The translations under genes were made by a program, and so were the position numbers. Positions 24,799 through 33,658 of a stretch of 64,000 bases of DNA are shown here, in pieces. Where the stretch lies: NCBI GenBank assembly GCA_030655755.1, contig JAUSOQ010000066.1, positions 20,487 through 84,486 on the forward strand. The letters run 5' to 3'. Every line of letters begins with the position of its first letter. The first letter of the stretch is position 1. Origin of the DNA: Coriobacteriia bacterium (GTDB taxonomy: Bacteria > Actinomycetota > Coriobacteriia > Anaerosomatales > Anaerosomataceae). The notes below the pieces were generated by a model. It ran no database searches. It saw only the letters and a program-made list of their open reading frames with translations, and had not been told where the DNA came from.

Positions 24799-27690
24799 AT
24801 GGCAACTGACGCGCTTTCGCGCTTCCTCGTCCCGGGCACGGACCCGGACATCTCGGCCGCTTATGCGACCTTCGCGGAGCATGCGCGCACGGCGGTCTTC
24901 GGGTTCGAGGACGAACTTGCCTTCATCGACCTGGAGACCACGGGATTCGATCGTTTTCGCGACGAGATCATCGAGGTCGCGGTCGTCGTGATGCGCGGCA
25001 TTGAGGAGGTCGAACGCTACACGACGCTCGTGAAGCCGAAGCGTGCGATTCCCAAGGAGACGACGCAGCTCACCGGCATCGATGACGCGATGGTGGTCGA
25101 GGCGCCTCCTATCGAGAGCGTCGTCACGCAGCTGGTGAAGGTGGTCGGCAAGCGAGATATGGTGGCGCATAACGCCAGCTTCGACCGCGAGTTCCTCGAG
25201 GTCGCCGGCGCCGGCCCCACGCGTCTGCGCGGGCACTGGCTGGACTCGCTCCCGCTCTCGCGCATCGCGCTCCCGCGATTGCGTAGCCACCGGCTGACCG
25301 ATCTCGTTGCCGCCTTCGGCATCGACGGCGGCAGCTGTCATCGCGCGTGCGACGACACCGACGCGCTGGTGGGCGTTTGGCGCGTGTTGCTCACTGCGCT
25401 GGACGCGCAGCCCGATGCGGTGCTCGGTGAGCTCGCGCGCATCCTGGGCGCCAAGACGCCGCTCGGCGGGGTGATCGCGCATCTGTCTGCGGCACGGAAG
25501 CCCAAGGGCGCGTTCGACCTCAAACAGCTCCGGCAGGAACGGCTGCGACACGAGAAGCATGAAGCGATGGCGGATGCCGCCGAGCTCGACCTGGTGTGTC
25601 CGCCTGCGGAGGAGGTGCTCGCCGAGTTCTCGGCCAAGGGTGTCGTCGGCCAGATGTATCCGGGATACGAGCAACGTGGTGAGCAGGCACAGATGGCCGA
25701 GGCGGTGCTGGCCGCTTTCAGTGGCTCGACGCACCTGGCGGTCGAAGCGGGCACGGGTGTGGGGAAGTCGGTCGCGTACCTGGTGCCGGCTGCGCGTTTC
25801 TCGCTTGCCAACCATGTCGCAGTCGGTGTGGCGACCAAGACGAACACGCTCATGGACCAGCTCGTCTACGGCGAGTTACCCGCGCTGGCCGAGGCACTCG
25901 GGGGCTCCCTACGCTACGTCGCGCTCAAAGGCTACGAGCACTACATCTGCCTGCGCAAGCTGCAACGGGTGCTCGATAGTGACGCTGCCAACGATGAGTT
26001 GCGTGAAGCACTCGCGATGCTCGTCGCCTGGACGGCGCAGAGCTCGTGGGGCGACGCCGACGCCGTGAACTTGCACTGGCCTCCCGGACTCAAGCGTGCG
26101 CTTACCGCCTCGGCGGCGGACTGCACCAAGAAGCGCTGCCGCTACTGGCCGCAGCTGTGCTACCTGCACGGACAGCGCAGGCGCGCGGCGCAGGCACACA
26201 TCGTCGTCACCAACCACGCGCTGCTCTTCTGCGACCTTACCGCTGATGGTGGTATCCTGCCGCCGATCCGCCACTGGGTGATCGACGAAGCGCACGGCGC
26301 CGAGGACGAGGCGCGCAAGCAACTCTCGTTCGGCACCTCGCATCAAGCACTGGCGGGACTGCTCTCGGGCATGCACACTAAGGGCCGTGGCGGCTATCTC
26401 GACGCGCTGCGAGCGCGAGTCGCGCTCGAGCCTGACGTGAGTGCGACGCATCTAGCCGAGACGATCGACTCGATGCGCGAGACCGTTGAGCTGGCCAGCA
26501 CGCTTGCGGAGTCTTTCTTCGATTTCCTCAAAGATCTCAGTGCCCAGGGCGAAGGCGACTACGATCGCGTCGAGCTGCGCGTCACCCCGCAGATGCGCGA
26601 GACCGGCGCGTGGGGCACCGCCGCAGGCGTGGGTCGCTCGCTCGCGAAGCGGCTCGAGGAAATCTTGCGCGCCGGCCGTTCGGTGGTGACCGGGCTCGAG
26701 GAGCTCGGCGAGGGCTTCACCGAGCAGCGCTACGACCTGGCGGGACAGCTCTCGGGCATCGCACAGCAGCTCGACGGTCTCGTGCTCGTGCTCGAAGGCG
26801 AGGACGGGGGCCGCGTCTACAGCGTGACCGCCGACCGGCGTCGCGATCAGCGAACAGAGGCGCTCTCGGCGGCGTGCCTCGACGTAGGTGAAGTGCTTGC
26901 CGAGGAGCTCTACCCCAAGCTGCGTTCGGTCGTCTACACCTCGGCCACCATCGCTACCGGTGACGACTTCGGTCACTTCCTGCGGGCGGTGGGACTCGAT
27001 CGTGTCGAGGAGGAGCACCGGCGTACGCTGCGCCTCGCGTCCAGCTATGACTTCGAGCGACAGATGGCGGTCTTCGTGCCGAGCGACCTGCCTGAGCCCG
27101 GTGCGCATGGCTATCTTGACGCTCTCGAGAAGCTGCTCTTTGGCGTGCATACCGCAATGGGCGGCTCGGTGCTCACGCTGTTCACCAACCGACGGGACAT
27201 GACCGAACTCTATCGGCGCCTGGTCGACCCGCTGGAGCGGGAAGGACTTCGTCTGCTGGTGCAGAGCTCCAGTGCGTCTCGCAAGCGACTGCGCGACGAG
27301 TTCCTCGCCGACGAGAAGCTCTCGCTGTTCGCGACGAAGTCGTTTTGGGAGGGCTTCGACGCGAAGGGTGACACGCTGCGCTGCGTTGTCGTGCCGAGGC
27401 TGCCCTTCGGTCCCGTGCGCAACCCGCTCTACGAGGAGCGCCGCGATCGCGACGGGCGGGCGTGGGACCACTACTACCTGCCCGAGGCGGTCCTTGAGCT
27501 CAAGCAGGCGGCCGGCCGGCTTATCCGTTCGGGTACTGACACCGGGTGTCTGGTGCTCGCCGACGCGCGGCTCGTGAGCGGCAAGCGCTACGCGCGCCAG
27601 TTCCTCGAGGCGCTTCCGGTGAGCGACGTTGAGACGCTGCTGAGCGCGGACGTCATCGAGGAGATCAGGCGGCGGTTCGGGGAGCGGTAG
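24799..27690 (+). CDS. dinG: DinG-family helicase fused to a DnaQ-type exonuclease
   Basis: A 963-residue two-part enzyme. Residues about 30-205 are a 3'-5' exonuclease of the DnaQ/PolC-epsilon type (FIDLETTG, HNASFDREFL and H-x-A-x-D-D motifs). The rest is an XPD/DinG superfamily 2 helicase with Walker A GTGVGKS (K323), DEAH (496-499), Fe-S cysteines C384, C442, C447 and C454, and a C-terminal motif VI region (QAAGRLIRSGTD). This fusion is the Firmicutes/Actinobacteria form. It probably unwinds R-loops or repair intermediates. The start ATG follows a terminator-like hairpin; no LexA box is seen upstream. Confidence 0.93.
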   Translation: MATDALSRFLVPGTDPDISAAYATFAEHARTAVFGFEDELAFIDLETTGFDRFRDEIIEVAVVVMRGIEEVERYTTLVKPKRAIPKETTQLTGIDDAMVVEAPPIESVVTQLVKVVGKRDMVAHNASFDREFLEVAGAGPTRLRGHWLDSLPLSRIALPRLRSHRLTDLVAAFGIDGGSCHRACDDTDALVGVWRVLLTALDAQPDAVLGELARILGAKTPLGGVIAHLSAARKPKGAFDLKQLRQERLRHEKHEAMADAAELDLVCPPAEEVLAEFSAKGVVGQMYPGYEQRGEQAQMAEAVLAAFSGSTHLAVEAGTGVGKSVAYLVPAARFSLANHVAVGVATKTNTLMDQLVYGELPALAEALGGSLRYVALKGYEHYICLRKLQRVLDSDAANDELREALAMLVAWTAQSSWGDADAVNLHWPPGLKRALTASAADCTKKRCRYWPQLCYLHGQRRRAAQAHIVVTNHALLFCDLTADGGILPPIRHWVIDEAHGAEDEARKQLSFGTSHQALAGLLSGMHTKGRGGYLDALRARVALEPDVSATHLAETIDSMRETVELASTLAESFFDFLKDLSAQGEGDYDRVELRVTPQMRETGAWGTAAGVGRSLAKRLEEILRAGRSVVTGLEELGEGFTEQRYDLAGQLSGIAQQLDGLVLVLEGEDGGRVYSVTADRRRDQRTEALSAACLDVGEVLAEELYPKLRSVVYTSATIATGDDFGHFLRAVGLDRVEEEHRRTLRLASSYDFERQMAVFVPSDLPEPGAHGYLDALEKLLFGVHTAMGGSVLTLFTNRRDMTELYRRLVDPLEREGLRLLVQSSSASRKRLRDEFLADEKLSLFATKSFWEGFDAKGDTLRCVVVPRLPFGPVRNPLYEERRDRDGRAWDHYYLPEAVLELKQAAGRLIRSGTDTGCLVLADARLVSGKRYARQFLEALPVSDVETLLSADVIEEIRRRFGER

Positions 27691-27709
27691 GATTGACGTG
27701 GCTTTCCAG

Positions 27710-27744
27710 TGGTCATACTCTTGGTATGAACACTGGTATGACCA
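27710..27744. promoter_or_regulatory. Operator-like repeats before the vapBC-like genes
   Basis: An inverted repeat TGGTCATAC (27710-27718) and GTATGACCA (27736-27744) flanks another GGTATGA copy at 27723-27729. The array ends 12 bp before the antitoxin ATG. Arrays of short half-sites like this are typical operators for ribbon-helix-helix antitoxins, so autorepression is likely. Confidence 0.65.
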
Positions 27745-27756
27745 CGGAGGCGCATC

Positions 27757-28065
27757 ATGACCGCGAAGGTCACTATTTCTTTGCCCGATGAGCTCCTCGC
27801 ACGGCTTGATGCTGAGGCGAATGAGCTCGGCGTGGCACGCAGCGAACTCGTGCAGGAGTCGCTCGCGAGTTACCTCGGCAAGACTGCGAGTGAGCGGCAC
27901 GAGGAAGAGCGGCGTGCGCGTATGCTCGGGGCGCTCGAGGGTATGCGGACGTTCGCAGTCGGTCGGAAGGTCTACGATGACCGACCCGGTCTGGAGATCC
28001 TGCGTGAGGTGCGCGAGACTGACGATTCGGCGCCGCTACGTGGTATCGAGACGGAATCCGAATGA
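27757..28065 (+). CDS. Ribbon-helix-helix antitoxin (VapB-like)
   Basis: A 102-residue protein with an N-terminal ribbon-helix-helix domain (about 3-45, KVTISLPDELLARLDAEANELG) for DNA binding and a charged C-terminal tail that would wrap around the toxin. CGGAGG lies before the ATG. It overlaps the downstream PIN gene by 4 bases (ATGA), the usual antitoxin-first order. It should repress its own promoter through the repeats at 27710-27744. Confidence 0.85.
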   Translation: MTAKVTISLPDELLARLDAEANELGVARSELVQESLASYLGKTASERHEEERRARMLGALEGMRTFAVGRKVYDDRPGLEILREVRETDDSAPLRGIETESE

Positions 28066-28469
28066 GCGAGTGCCCTCTGGTCGTGCTCGACGCATCTGTC
28101 GGCGTGAAGTGGTTCAAACCGGAAGCGGGTCGTGCATCGGCCCTCAGGCTGGTGGAACGCGCGATCACGGGTGAGATAGCGTTAGCGGCTCCCACGCACT
28201 TCGTGCATGAGGTGCTCTCGGTCGTGCGTCGACACTACTCGGCGGAAGACATCATGCCGGCGTGGGAGTGTATCGCTGCCGCCGGTGTCTTGATTGTCCC
28301 GCTGAACACCGAGGTCATCCGCGAGGCCGCAGTGCAGTGCGACGCGCTCGGCTGCTCGTTCTACGACGCGCTCGCTCCGGCGTGTGCGTCACTGCTGGGT
28401 GCGACGTTCGCAAGCGCAGACGTCAAAGCACACGGCGCCTACCCTGACGTGCTGCTGATCGAGGAGTAG
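28062..28469 (+). CDS. PIN-domain ribonuclease toxin (VapC-like)
   Basis: A 135-residue PIN-domain protein. The four acidic residues of the Mg2+ site are D10 (VLDASV), E50 (VHEVL), D102 (SFYDAL) and D120 (SADVKAH). VapC toxins are ribonucleases that usually cut tRNA or rRNA. It begins at the ATG that overlaps the antitoxin stop. It ends 7 bp before the convergent WYL gene. Confidence 0.88.
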   Translation: MSECPLVVLDASVGVKWFKPEAGRASALRLVERAITGEIALAAPTHFVHEVLSVVRRHYSAEDIMPAWECIAAAGVLIVPLNTEVIREAAVQCDALGCSFYDALAPACASLLGATFASADVKAHGAYPDVLLIEE

Positions 28470-28476
28470 GAGGAGT

Positions 28477-29421
28477 CTACTCGTCCAGCTCCGCCAGCAT
28501 CTTCTCAGCGAGTGAGCGTACGGCGTCGCGCATCTCCGCTGGCCCGGTGACTTCGGCGCTTCCCATAGCAGCCGCCACACGTCGCGCGAGCCAGCCGGTC
28601 GTCGCGTAGGGAACCTTCGCGTCAGCACCGCCGTCCGCGAGTTCGATGCTCGCCCCCGGCCAGTCGCGCCCTTCGACGTCGGTCGCGTCATCGAAGCGCA
28701 CCTGCGCCGTCCCGGACGCAGGCCCGGGTGCGAAAGGCGTCCCCTCGGCAGACGCCATCGCGGGACGCTCGAAGCGCTCGCCGGTCGGCGCAGCGTCGCG
28801 GATGCGGTCCAGGCGGAACGTGCGCTGTTCGGCCACACTCTCGTCGAACGCGAGTACGTACCACGCACCGCGGCTGTTGAACACGCGATACGGCTGCACC
28901 CTGCGCATACGTGTACTCCCGCTCGATGCTGAGAAGTACGTGATGTCGACGCTTTCTGCCGAGTCGGTGGCGGCGACGATCGTGGCGTACACGTCACCCA
29001 TGCCCTCTGCTGTGGTGGCCGTGCGGATCCGCCGCGCGAGTCCGTCGGCGTCCACTTCTGCCGAGGCGACACCGGCGATCTTCGCGAGCAGGGAATCACC
29101 GGGTACGAAGCCGGCGGTCTCCAGCGCCGCAACCAACGCGCGCGCCTCGGCGGGCGCAAGGCGCACCCGGCGGTCGAGCGCCGGCAAGGCCATACCCACG
29201 ACGACGGTCTCGCCGTCGATGAAGACGTCCACGAGGTCGTAGGGATCGAACGGCGGCACGCCGCACATGGAAAGCGTCGTGATGTCGGCGGCGAGTTCGG
29301 AGGGGTCCGCACCCACCGATGCGGCGAGCGAGGCGAGCGGTATCTCAGCGCCAGGTCGCAGGCTTGGCAGGATGGCGAGCAGGCGGCGGGCGCGCTCGGC
29401 GGCGGTCGTCTTAGGCGCCAT
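28477..29421 (-). CDS. pafC: WYL-domain transcriptional regulator, PafC-like
   Basis: A 314-residue regulator with an N-terminal winged helix (about 5-75), a WYL domain (about 135-215; in place of W-Y-L it reads AWYVLAFDESVAEQRTFRLDRI) and a WCX C-terminal domain (about 240-310). It directly follows a second WYL gene with an 11-bp overlap, the arrangement of pafB-pafC, whose products form a heterodimeric activator of the LexA-independent DNA-damage response in mycobacteria. The pup/proteasome genes usually next to pafBC are not in the window. Confidence 0.85.
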   Translation of the reverse strand: MAPKTTAAERARRLLAILPSLRPGAEIPLASLAASVGADPSELAADITTLSMCGVPPFDPYDLVDVFIDGETVVVGMALPALDRRVRLAPAEARALVAALETAGFVPGDSLLAKIAGVASAEVDADGLARRIRTATTAEGMGDVYATIVAATDSAESVDITYFSASSGSTRMRRVQPYRVFNSRGAWYVLAFDESVAEQRTFRLDRIRDAAPTGERFERPAMASAEGTPFAPGPASGTAQVRFDDATDVEGRDWPGASIELADGGADAKVPYATTGWLARRVAAAMGSAEVTGPAEMRDAVRSLAEKMLAELDE

Positions 29422-30385
29422 GACGGGCCACCACCTTCCACAGTCCCTCGGTAAGCGTTGCGCGTAGCTCCGGGGGCGAGACCGGCATGATGCCGGGACC
29501 GTTCAGGGCGATCCAGCGGGCGAGTCGCGGCAGGTCACGGGCGGTGACTCGCCACAGGACGCTGCTGTCTTCCTGCGGTTCCAGCGTCCCCTGCCCGCCC
29601 GTGAGGCGCGGTGTGCGCCAGGCGTCTTCTGCCGAGAAGCGCAGCTCACAGTCGACTGGCACCACGCCGTACTGGAACGGCAGCAGCATGTACTCGGCCA
29701 CAGAGAAGCCAGCAGGGACCTCGAAGTCGGTGGACTTGGGCTGCTTGGTGTTGACGCTCACGTCGCGCATCCGGCGTACGGCGTAGACGCGCACGTCGTC
29801 ACGCTCGGTGTCCCTACCGACGACGTACCATCGGCCGTCCCGGAAGAAGATGCCGTAGGGCTCGACTTCGTGCGAGCGGGGCTCCCCGGCAGCGTTCGTG
29901 TAGCCGAAGCTCGCTCGCTTGCGGGCGGCGACCGCCTCGGCGAGCAGGGCGGCGATGGCGCCCTGTGTGTCGGGCATCTCATCGGTCAACGAACTTGCGA
30001 TCGTGCTCTCACCGGGTCTGCCGCCCAGCTTCGCTATCGCTATCGCGAGGTCGGCGCCGAAGGGGAAGCCGGGGTCACTCGCGAGCGCGGCAGCGACGGC
30101 ACGTAGCGCCGCCCGTTCGGACTCGTCAAGCTCGAGGTCGTGTGCGTAGGTGGCTTCAGCATCGAGCCGGTATGCGGGCGCGCCTTCGGTGTCGGTCACC
30201 TCGAGCGCCAGTCCGCAAGCGCGTAACTGCTTCTTGTCGCGTTCGAACATGCGCAGGAACGTATCCTCGTCCTGGTCTTCAGGGTAGCCGAAGACCTCTG
30301 CGTGGATCGTCTCGGCAGAGATCGGCGTACGCGTTGAAGCAAGGAAGAGTGCGAGATTGACCAGGCGTTCGGTGGCGTCTGACAT
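29411..30385 (-). CDS. pafB: WYL-domain transcriptional regulator, PafB-like
   Basis: A 324-residue WYL regulator. It has an N-terminal HTH (TERLVNLALFLASTRTPISAETI), a WYL domain around residues 150-220 (WYVVGRDTERDDVRVYAVRRM) and a WCX tail. GGAGG nine bases before the ATG at 30385 fixes the start; an upstream ATG at 30424 lacks a site. It is followed by pafC with an 11-bp overlap. A strong terminator on the same strand (30431-30474) lies only 46 bp upstream of the start, so pafB should have its own promoter between 30386 and 30430 or depend on readthrough. Confidence 0.86.
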   Translation of the reverse strand: MSDATERLVNLALFLASTRTPISAETIHAEVFGYPEDQDEDTFLRMFERDKKQLRACGLALEVTDTEGAPAYRLDAEATYAHDLELDESERAALRAVAAALASDPGFPFGADLAIAIAKLGGRPGESTIASSLTDEMPDTQGAIAALLAEAVAARKRASFGYTNAAGEPRSHEVEPYGIFFRDGRWYVVGRDTERDDVRVYAVRRMRDVSVNTKQPKSTDFEVPAGFSVAEYMLLPFQYGVVPVDCELRFSAEDAWRTPRLTGGQGTLEPQEDSSVLWRVTARDLPRLARWIALNGPGIMPVSPPELRATLTEGLWKVVARHGA

Positions 30386-30430
30386 GCGGCCTCCTATCGG
30401 TGTCTGCACGATTCTACCGCTCATGAGCCG

Positions 30431-30474
30431 TAGGAGAAAAAGAAACGAGGTACGCTGGGGGAGCGCACCTCGTT
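30431..30474 (-). terminator. Strong terminator on the - strand
   Basis: The stem AACGAGGT-CGC / GCG-ACCTCGTT (30474-30444) with loop TCCCCCA is followed on the - strand by TTTCTTTTTCTCC. No protein gene precedes it on this strand, so it ends a short RNA. Confidence 0.88.
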
Positions 30475-30546
30475 AACACAGGCTGGCGATACCCACCCAT
30501 GAGGGGGGAGGAGCAGGAGGGTCGCACTGGCCTTATCGGAATCATA
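30431..30546 (-). ncRNA. Putative small RNA with C-rich loops (6C RNA-like)
   Basis: On the - strand an extended -10 box TGC-TATGAT (TATGAT at 30546-30541) is followed by about 105 bases ending in a strong terminator. The predicted RNA has two hairpins: one with arms GGC...GCGACC and GGGT...TCGC...GCC closing a loop very rich in C (several CC and one CCCCCC run), and a terminator hairpin with loop TCCCCCA. Two stem-loops with runs of unpaired C are the hallmark of the actinobacterial 6C RNA. No protein frame fits. A pafB leader or attenuator is the main alternative. Confidence 0.5.
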
Positions 30547-30676
30547 GCAATACGTATGCCAGAAGGGAATCTGTAAGCATGTGAAGAGCCTATGAATGTA
30601 CATCCGCTTGCTCTTCCCGAGCACGGGGGCTACAAATGGATGGAACATTCGGTCGGTGGGGGGACCTACGAACACG

Positions 30677-32143
30677 ATGGAGCATCGCAGAGTCATCAAA
30701 CGTGTGTCGGCACCTGCAGAACAAGGGGTTCCCGCAGTCCTTCAGCGCGCAGCCGAACGCCTTCAAGCGGTACTGGAGGCCGATGTCGTCTTCGCGAGTG
30801 TGGTGGGCGAGAACGACACGCTACACTGTCTGGGGATCACTCCTGCCGAGAAAGTCCGCTTCGCGCCGGTGTCACTTGGTGCGTTCCCTGATCGTGTGGC
30901 GATGCTCGATGATGAGCGTCTGTCGCAGTTCGACCGCTCCTATGTTCGGCCTGTAGGCAGCTTGGTCGTGACCGTTCCGGTTCGCGGAGGTGACGGCTGT
31001 CGTGCGCTTGTGACCGCAGTGGTGGGCGAAGCGCCCGATGAGCAGACCCTTCGCTTTCTCGATGCGTGGGCCGGGCTTTTAGGCGAGCGTATCGATGGCG
31101 AGCGTACACGCGAGGCGCTTGATGTCCGGGCCGCCACCATCGGGCGGTTGCGCGAGGTATTGGATGTCGCGCTCGGCACCACCTCTGAGGCCGTCGCCGC
31201 CATCGATCTGGATGGTCGGATCATTCGCTGGAATCCTGGGTGCGAGCGGCTCTACGGGTGGAGCGTCGAGGAGGCGCTAGGTACGACATTGCCGATGGTC
31301 GATCCGGTGCGTTACGCGGCCATGATCTCGCTGGTACGTCAGATCGCGGCTAACGGCACGATCGGCCGCATTCCCGGTCTGACGCACCGTACCGCCGCCG
31401 GCAGGATCCTGCAGGTACACGCGACCATGATGCCGTTGTTCGATGAGGACGGCGATGTATACGGGGTCGTCGCCGTCCTGCATGACGAGGTCTCGTCGCT
31501 ACACCACTCCGATGCAACGCCGCCAGCGGTCACCGAGGCCGCGCTTGCGCGGCTCACCGCCCCTGTCACCGCAGTCTCCGGCTTCGTGCAGTTGTTGCGG
31601 CGCGAGGATGCACTGCACGACCCAGCCGTCAGGGAGGGCGTGTTGCGCGGCCTGGAGCGTCGCTGTCGCGAGATAGCCGACATATCCGATGAGCTTCGAT
31701 TGGCAACGCGTCTGCTCGAGTCCGATCCCGACCTTCGCTTGAGTGCAGGAGATCCGTGCCGCGCGGTGCACCGTGCGCTCGAACGGGTGTCGGAGATCGG
31801 CGGCAGGAACGTCACGACCGATATGACCGAGGGACTCACCGTGAATGCCGACCAGGACTGCCTCGAGGGAGCTGTCACCGGCCTGCTGCGCGGCCTACTG
31901 CGCTCCAATGCCGAGGACATCTCTATCACGGTTGTCGTCCGGCCGGAGGGAGACGGTGTCGCGCTCGTGTTCGGCGCGAATGCCGTCGAGAGTGTCGGCG
32001 TGTCACAGCATCCTGAGTCGGGCTTGGGAATACACCTTGCACGGCTCTGTGCACAGGTGCATGGTGGCCGGTTCGCCGTGCGGTGCGAGCGCGACGCGAC
32101 AGAGATACGGCTGTTCATGCCCGCTGGCATGCCAGCGAACTAA
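30677..32143 (+). CDS. GAF-PAS sensor protein with degenerate histidine-kinase core
   Basis: A protein of about 488 residues: a GAF-like domain (about 15-140), a PAS domain (about 165-280, AIDLDGRIIRWNPGCERLYGWSVEEALG), then a HisKA-like helix pair and a HATPase-like domain. The H-box reads ALARLTAPVTAVSGFVQL, where Ala replaces the phosphoacceptor His, and the N-box and the G1 DxGxG motif are not recognisable; only a G2-like SGLGIHLARLC remains. It is probably not an active kinase. The start is uncertain; ATG 30677 is used, ATG 30596 is possible. The next gene starts 9 bp downstream. Confidence 0.8.
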   Translation: MEHRRVIKRVSAPAEQGVPAVLQRAAERLQAVLEADVVFASVVGENDTLHCLGITPAEKVRFAPVSLGAFPDRVAMLDDERLSQFDRSYVRPVGSLVVTVPVRGGDGCRALVTAVVGEAPDEQTLRFLDAWAGLLGERIDGERTREALDVRAATIGRLREVLDVALGTTSEAVAAIDLDGRIIRWNPGCERLYGWSVEEALGTTLPMVDPVRYAAMISLVRQIAANGTIGRIPGLTHRTAAGRILQVHATMMPLFDEDGDVYGVVAVLHDEVSSLHHSDATPPAVTEAALARLTAPVTAVSGFVQLLRREDALHDPAVREGVLRGLERRCREIADISDELRLATRLLESDPDLRLSAGDPCRAVHRALERVSEIGGRNVTTDMTEGLTVNADQDCLEGAVTGLLRGLLRSNAEDISITVVVRPEGDGVALVFGANAVESVGVSQHPESGLGIHLARLCAQVHGGRFAVRCERDATEIRLFMPAGMPAN

Positions 32144-32152
32144 GGGGGCGCC

Positions 32153-33136
32153 ATGGACGTGCAGAGTGAAGACATCACTCAGGGACGCAACGATGACACT
32201 TTCGAGAAGGCCCCGCGCCGCAAGAGCGGACGGGTGTGGATCGCGATCGTCGCGGTACTCGTTCTCGCGCTCATCGGTGCAGCCGTCTATCTGGGATTGC
32301 AGCAGATGGGCAGGCAGCGCGCCGCCGAGAGCGACCTGGATGAAGCGGTCACGATACTCACGGGAGTCGAGGACGCCGTCATCGCGGTCGACGAGGTCGT
32401 GCAGGCCGAGATCGTTCCCGGGCTAGAGGCCACGGCCACGGCGGCGCTCGATATGCTTCCACAGGCGCGCAAGGACCTGGCGGAGGCGATCGAGCTGCTT
32501 ACCGGGGCTCGCGTCGACCTCCGCGAGGACGATCAGGTGCTCGCGCAAGCGTTGCAGACGGCGGCTGAAGCGCGGAGCGACATGCTTCAAGAGGCCGAGC
32601 CGATCCTCTCGGCGAACAAGGCCGCTGCCGAAGCGCTGCAACTATCGACCGACGCGTGGGCGCTGGTGGCCGAGGCGGAGAAGCTCAGCCAGGACGCTGT
32701 GGCGCAGTACAACAAGCACACCAAAGACAGCGTCACGCAGTCGACCGAGTTCTCGAAGCAAGCGGTACAGAAGCTTACGACCGCACGCTCGGCCATGGCG
32801 ACCGCAACCGTTGCGTTTCCCGATGCGAAGCTGCAGCAGTTCGTCGACTACATCGATGCGCGTCAGAAGTTGCTCGAGAGTTCGATGAGTATCGATGCGA
32901 CGTGGCTTGCCGGGAAGCTCGAGGAGGCGAACGGGATGCTCGCTGCGTACGCCACGCAGGAGACGGCGCTCATCGAGCAGGGTAAGACGCTCCCGGCTTC
33001 GCCATCGATCGCGATCGCCGATGCCTATGAGGCGCTTGCCGCCGAGGCCACCGACCGTTACTTCATGGCTCGCGATAGAGCGCGTGCGGCCGATGACCGC
33101 GTTCGTGAGCTGGAGACCACGCCGACAGGGGAGTGA
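32153..33136 (+). CDS. Membrane-anchored coiled-coil protein
   Basis: A 327-residue protein with a cytoplasmic N-terminal tail, one membrane helix (about residues 27-50) and a long Ala/Glu/Leu/Gln-rich outer or cytoplasmic helical part (55-325) with strong coiled-coil heptads. No enzyme motif is present. It lies between the degenerate sensor protein and the Cys-rich YgbA-like gene, which overlaps its stop codon, so the three form one operon. The domain order resembles chemoreceptor-like or scaffold proteins, but no family is recognised. Confidence 0.8.
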   Translation: MDVQSEDITQGRNDDTFEKAPRRKSGRVWIAIVAVLVLALIGAAVYLGLQQMGRQRAAESDLDEAVTILTGVEDAVIAVDEVVQAEIVPGLEATATAALDMLPQARKDLAEAIELLTGARVDLREDDQVLAQALQTAAEARSDMLQEAEPILSANKAAAEALQLSTDAWALVAEAEKLSQDAVAQYNKHTKDSVTQSTEFSKQAVQKLTTARSAMATATVAFPDAKLQQFVDYIDARQKLLESSMSIDATWLAGKLEEANGMLAAYATQETALIEQGKTLPASPSIAIADAYEALAAEATDRYFMARDRARAADDRVRELETTPTGE

Positions 33137-33576
33137 CCGAGGAGACCAAGCGGATGGACGAGCGTTTCGCAGAGCGTATGCGTGACCGTGAGGTCATCAA
33201 AGACACCCGTCTGCTTGGCGATTTCACCGCTATCTATTGCCGGGGCAGGCACAAGGACGCGGCGCGTGCGTCGCTTGCCAGCGAAGGTGCCGAGCTCGGC
33301 GTGTACGGCAACAGACCGCCGGTCGTCTGCGAGCAGTGCGCGGAGCTTCTTCGCTACGCCGAGAAGCGTCGCGCCTTCTGTCCGAAGGACCCGAAGCCGT
33401 TCTGCAGCAACTGCGACACGCACTGCTACAGGCCGGATATGCGCGAATACATGCGCGACGTCATGCGCTACGCGGGTCCGCGCTCGATGCTGCACGGTCA
33501 TGCGATCGACGGCATCAGGCATTTGATCGAGGGTCGCAAACACAAGAAAGAACGGCATCGCACCGAGGGTGCGTAG
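33133..33576 (+). CDS. YgbA-like Cys-rich protein (nitrous oxide-stimulated promoter family)
   Basis: A 147-residue protein with eight or so cysteines in the pattern IYCRGRH, VCEQC, FCPKD, FCSNCDTHCYRP, then MREYMRDVMRYAGPRSML. This matches the small YgbA family, whose E. coli member is induced by nitric oxide through NsrR. The cysteines suggest a metal or Fe-S site. The GTG at 33133 overlaps the previous stop (GTGA); an ATG at 33154 with GAGGAG upstream is equally possible and would remove 7 residues. No NsrR box is visible inside the operon. Confidence 0.82.
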   Translation: MTEETKRMDERFAERMRDREVIKDTRLLGDFTAIYCRGRHKDAARASLASEGAELGVYGNRPPVVCEQCAELLRYAEKRRAFCPKDPKPFCSNCDTHCYRPDMREYMRDVMRYAGPRSMLHGHAIDGIRHLIEGRKHKKERHRTEGA

Positions 33577-33658
33577 CGCGGTAGGTGTCCGGTCGCGGTA
33601 TGATAGCGACGAGGCGCAAAGCGCGCCGAATGGCCGCCGTCCCTCCCTAGGAGGAGCG

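Noticed and set aside
26452..27900. A 480-codon - strand frame across the dinG helicase part
   Set aside because: Antisense shadow of the intact helicase; composition typical of a mirror frame. The same applies to 18963-20120 (+) over the Ca2+-ATPase.
28477..30385. Pup-proteasome cluster near pafBC
   Set aside because: No pup, pafA, dop or proteasome genes occur in the window, so the pair is reported only as regulators.
30481..30500. T-box-like GGGTGGGTATCG on the - strand before a terminator
   Set aside because: It lacks the full T-box sequence and cannot pair with the terminator stem as a T-box antiterminator must; pafB is not an aminoacyl-tRNA-related gene.
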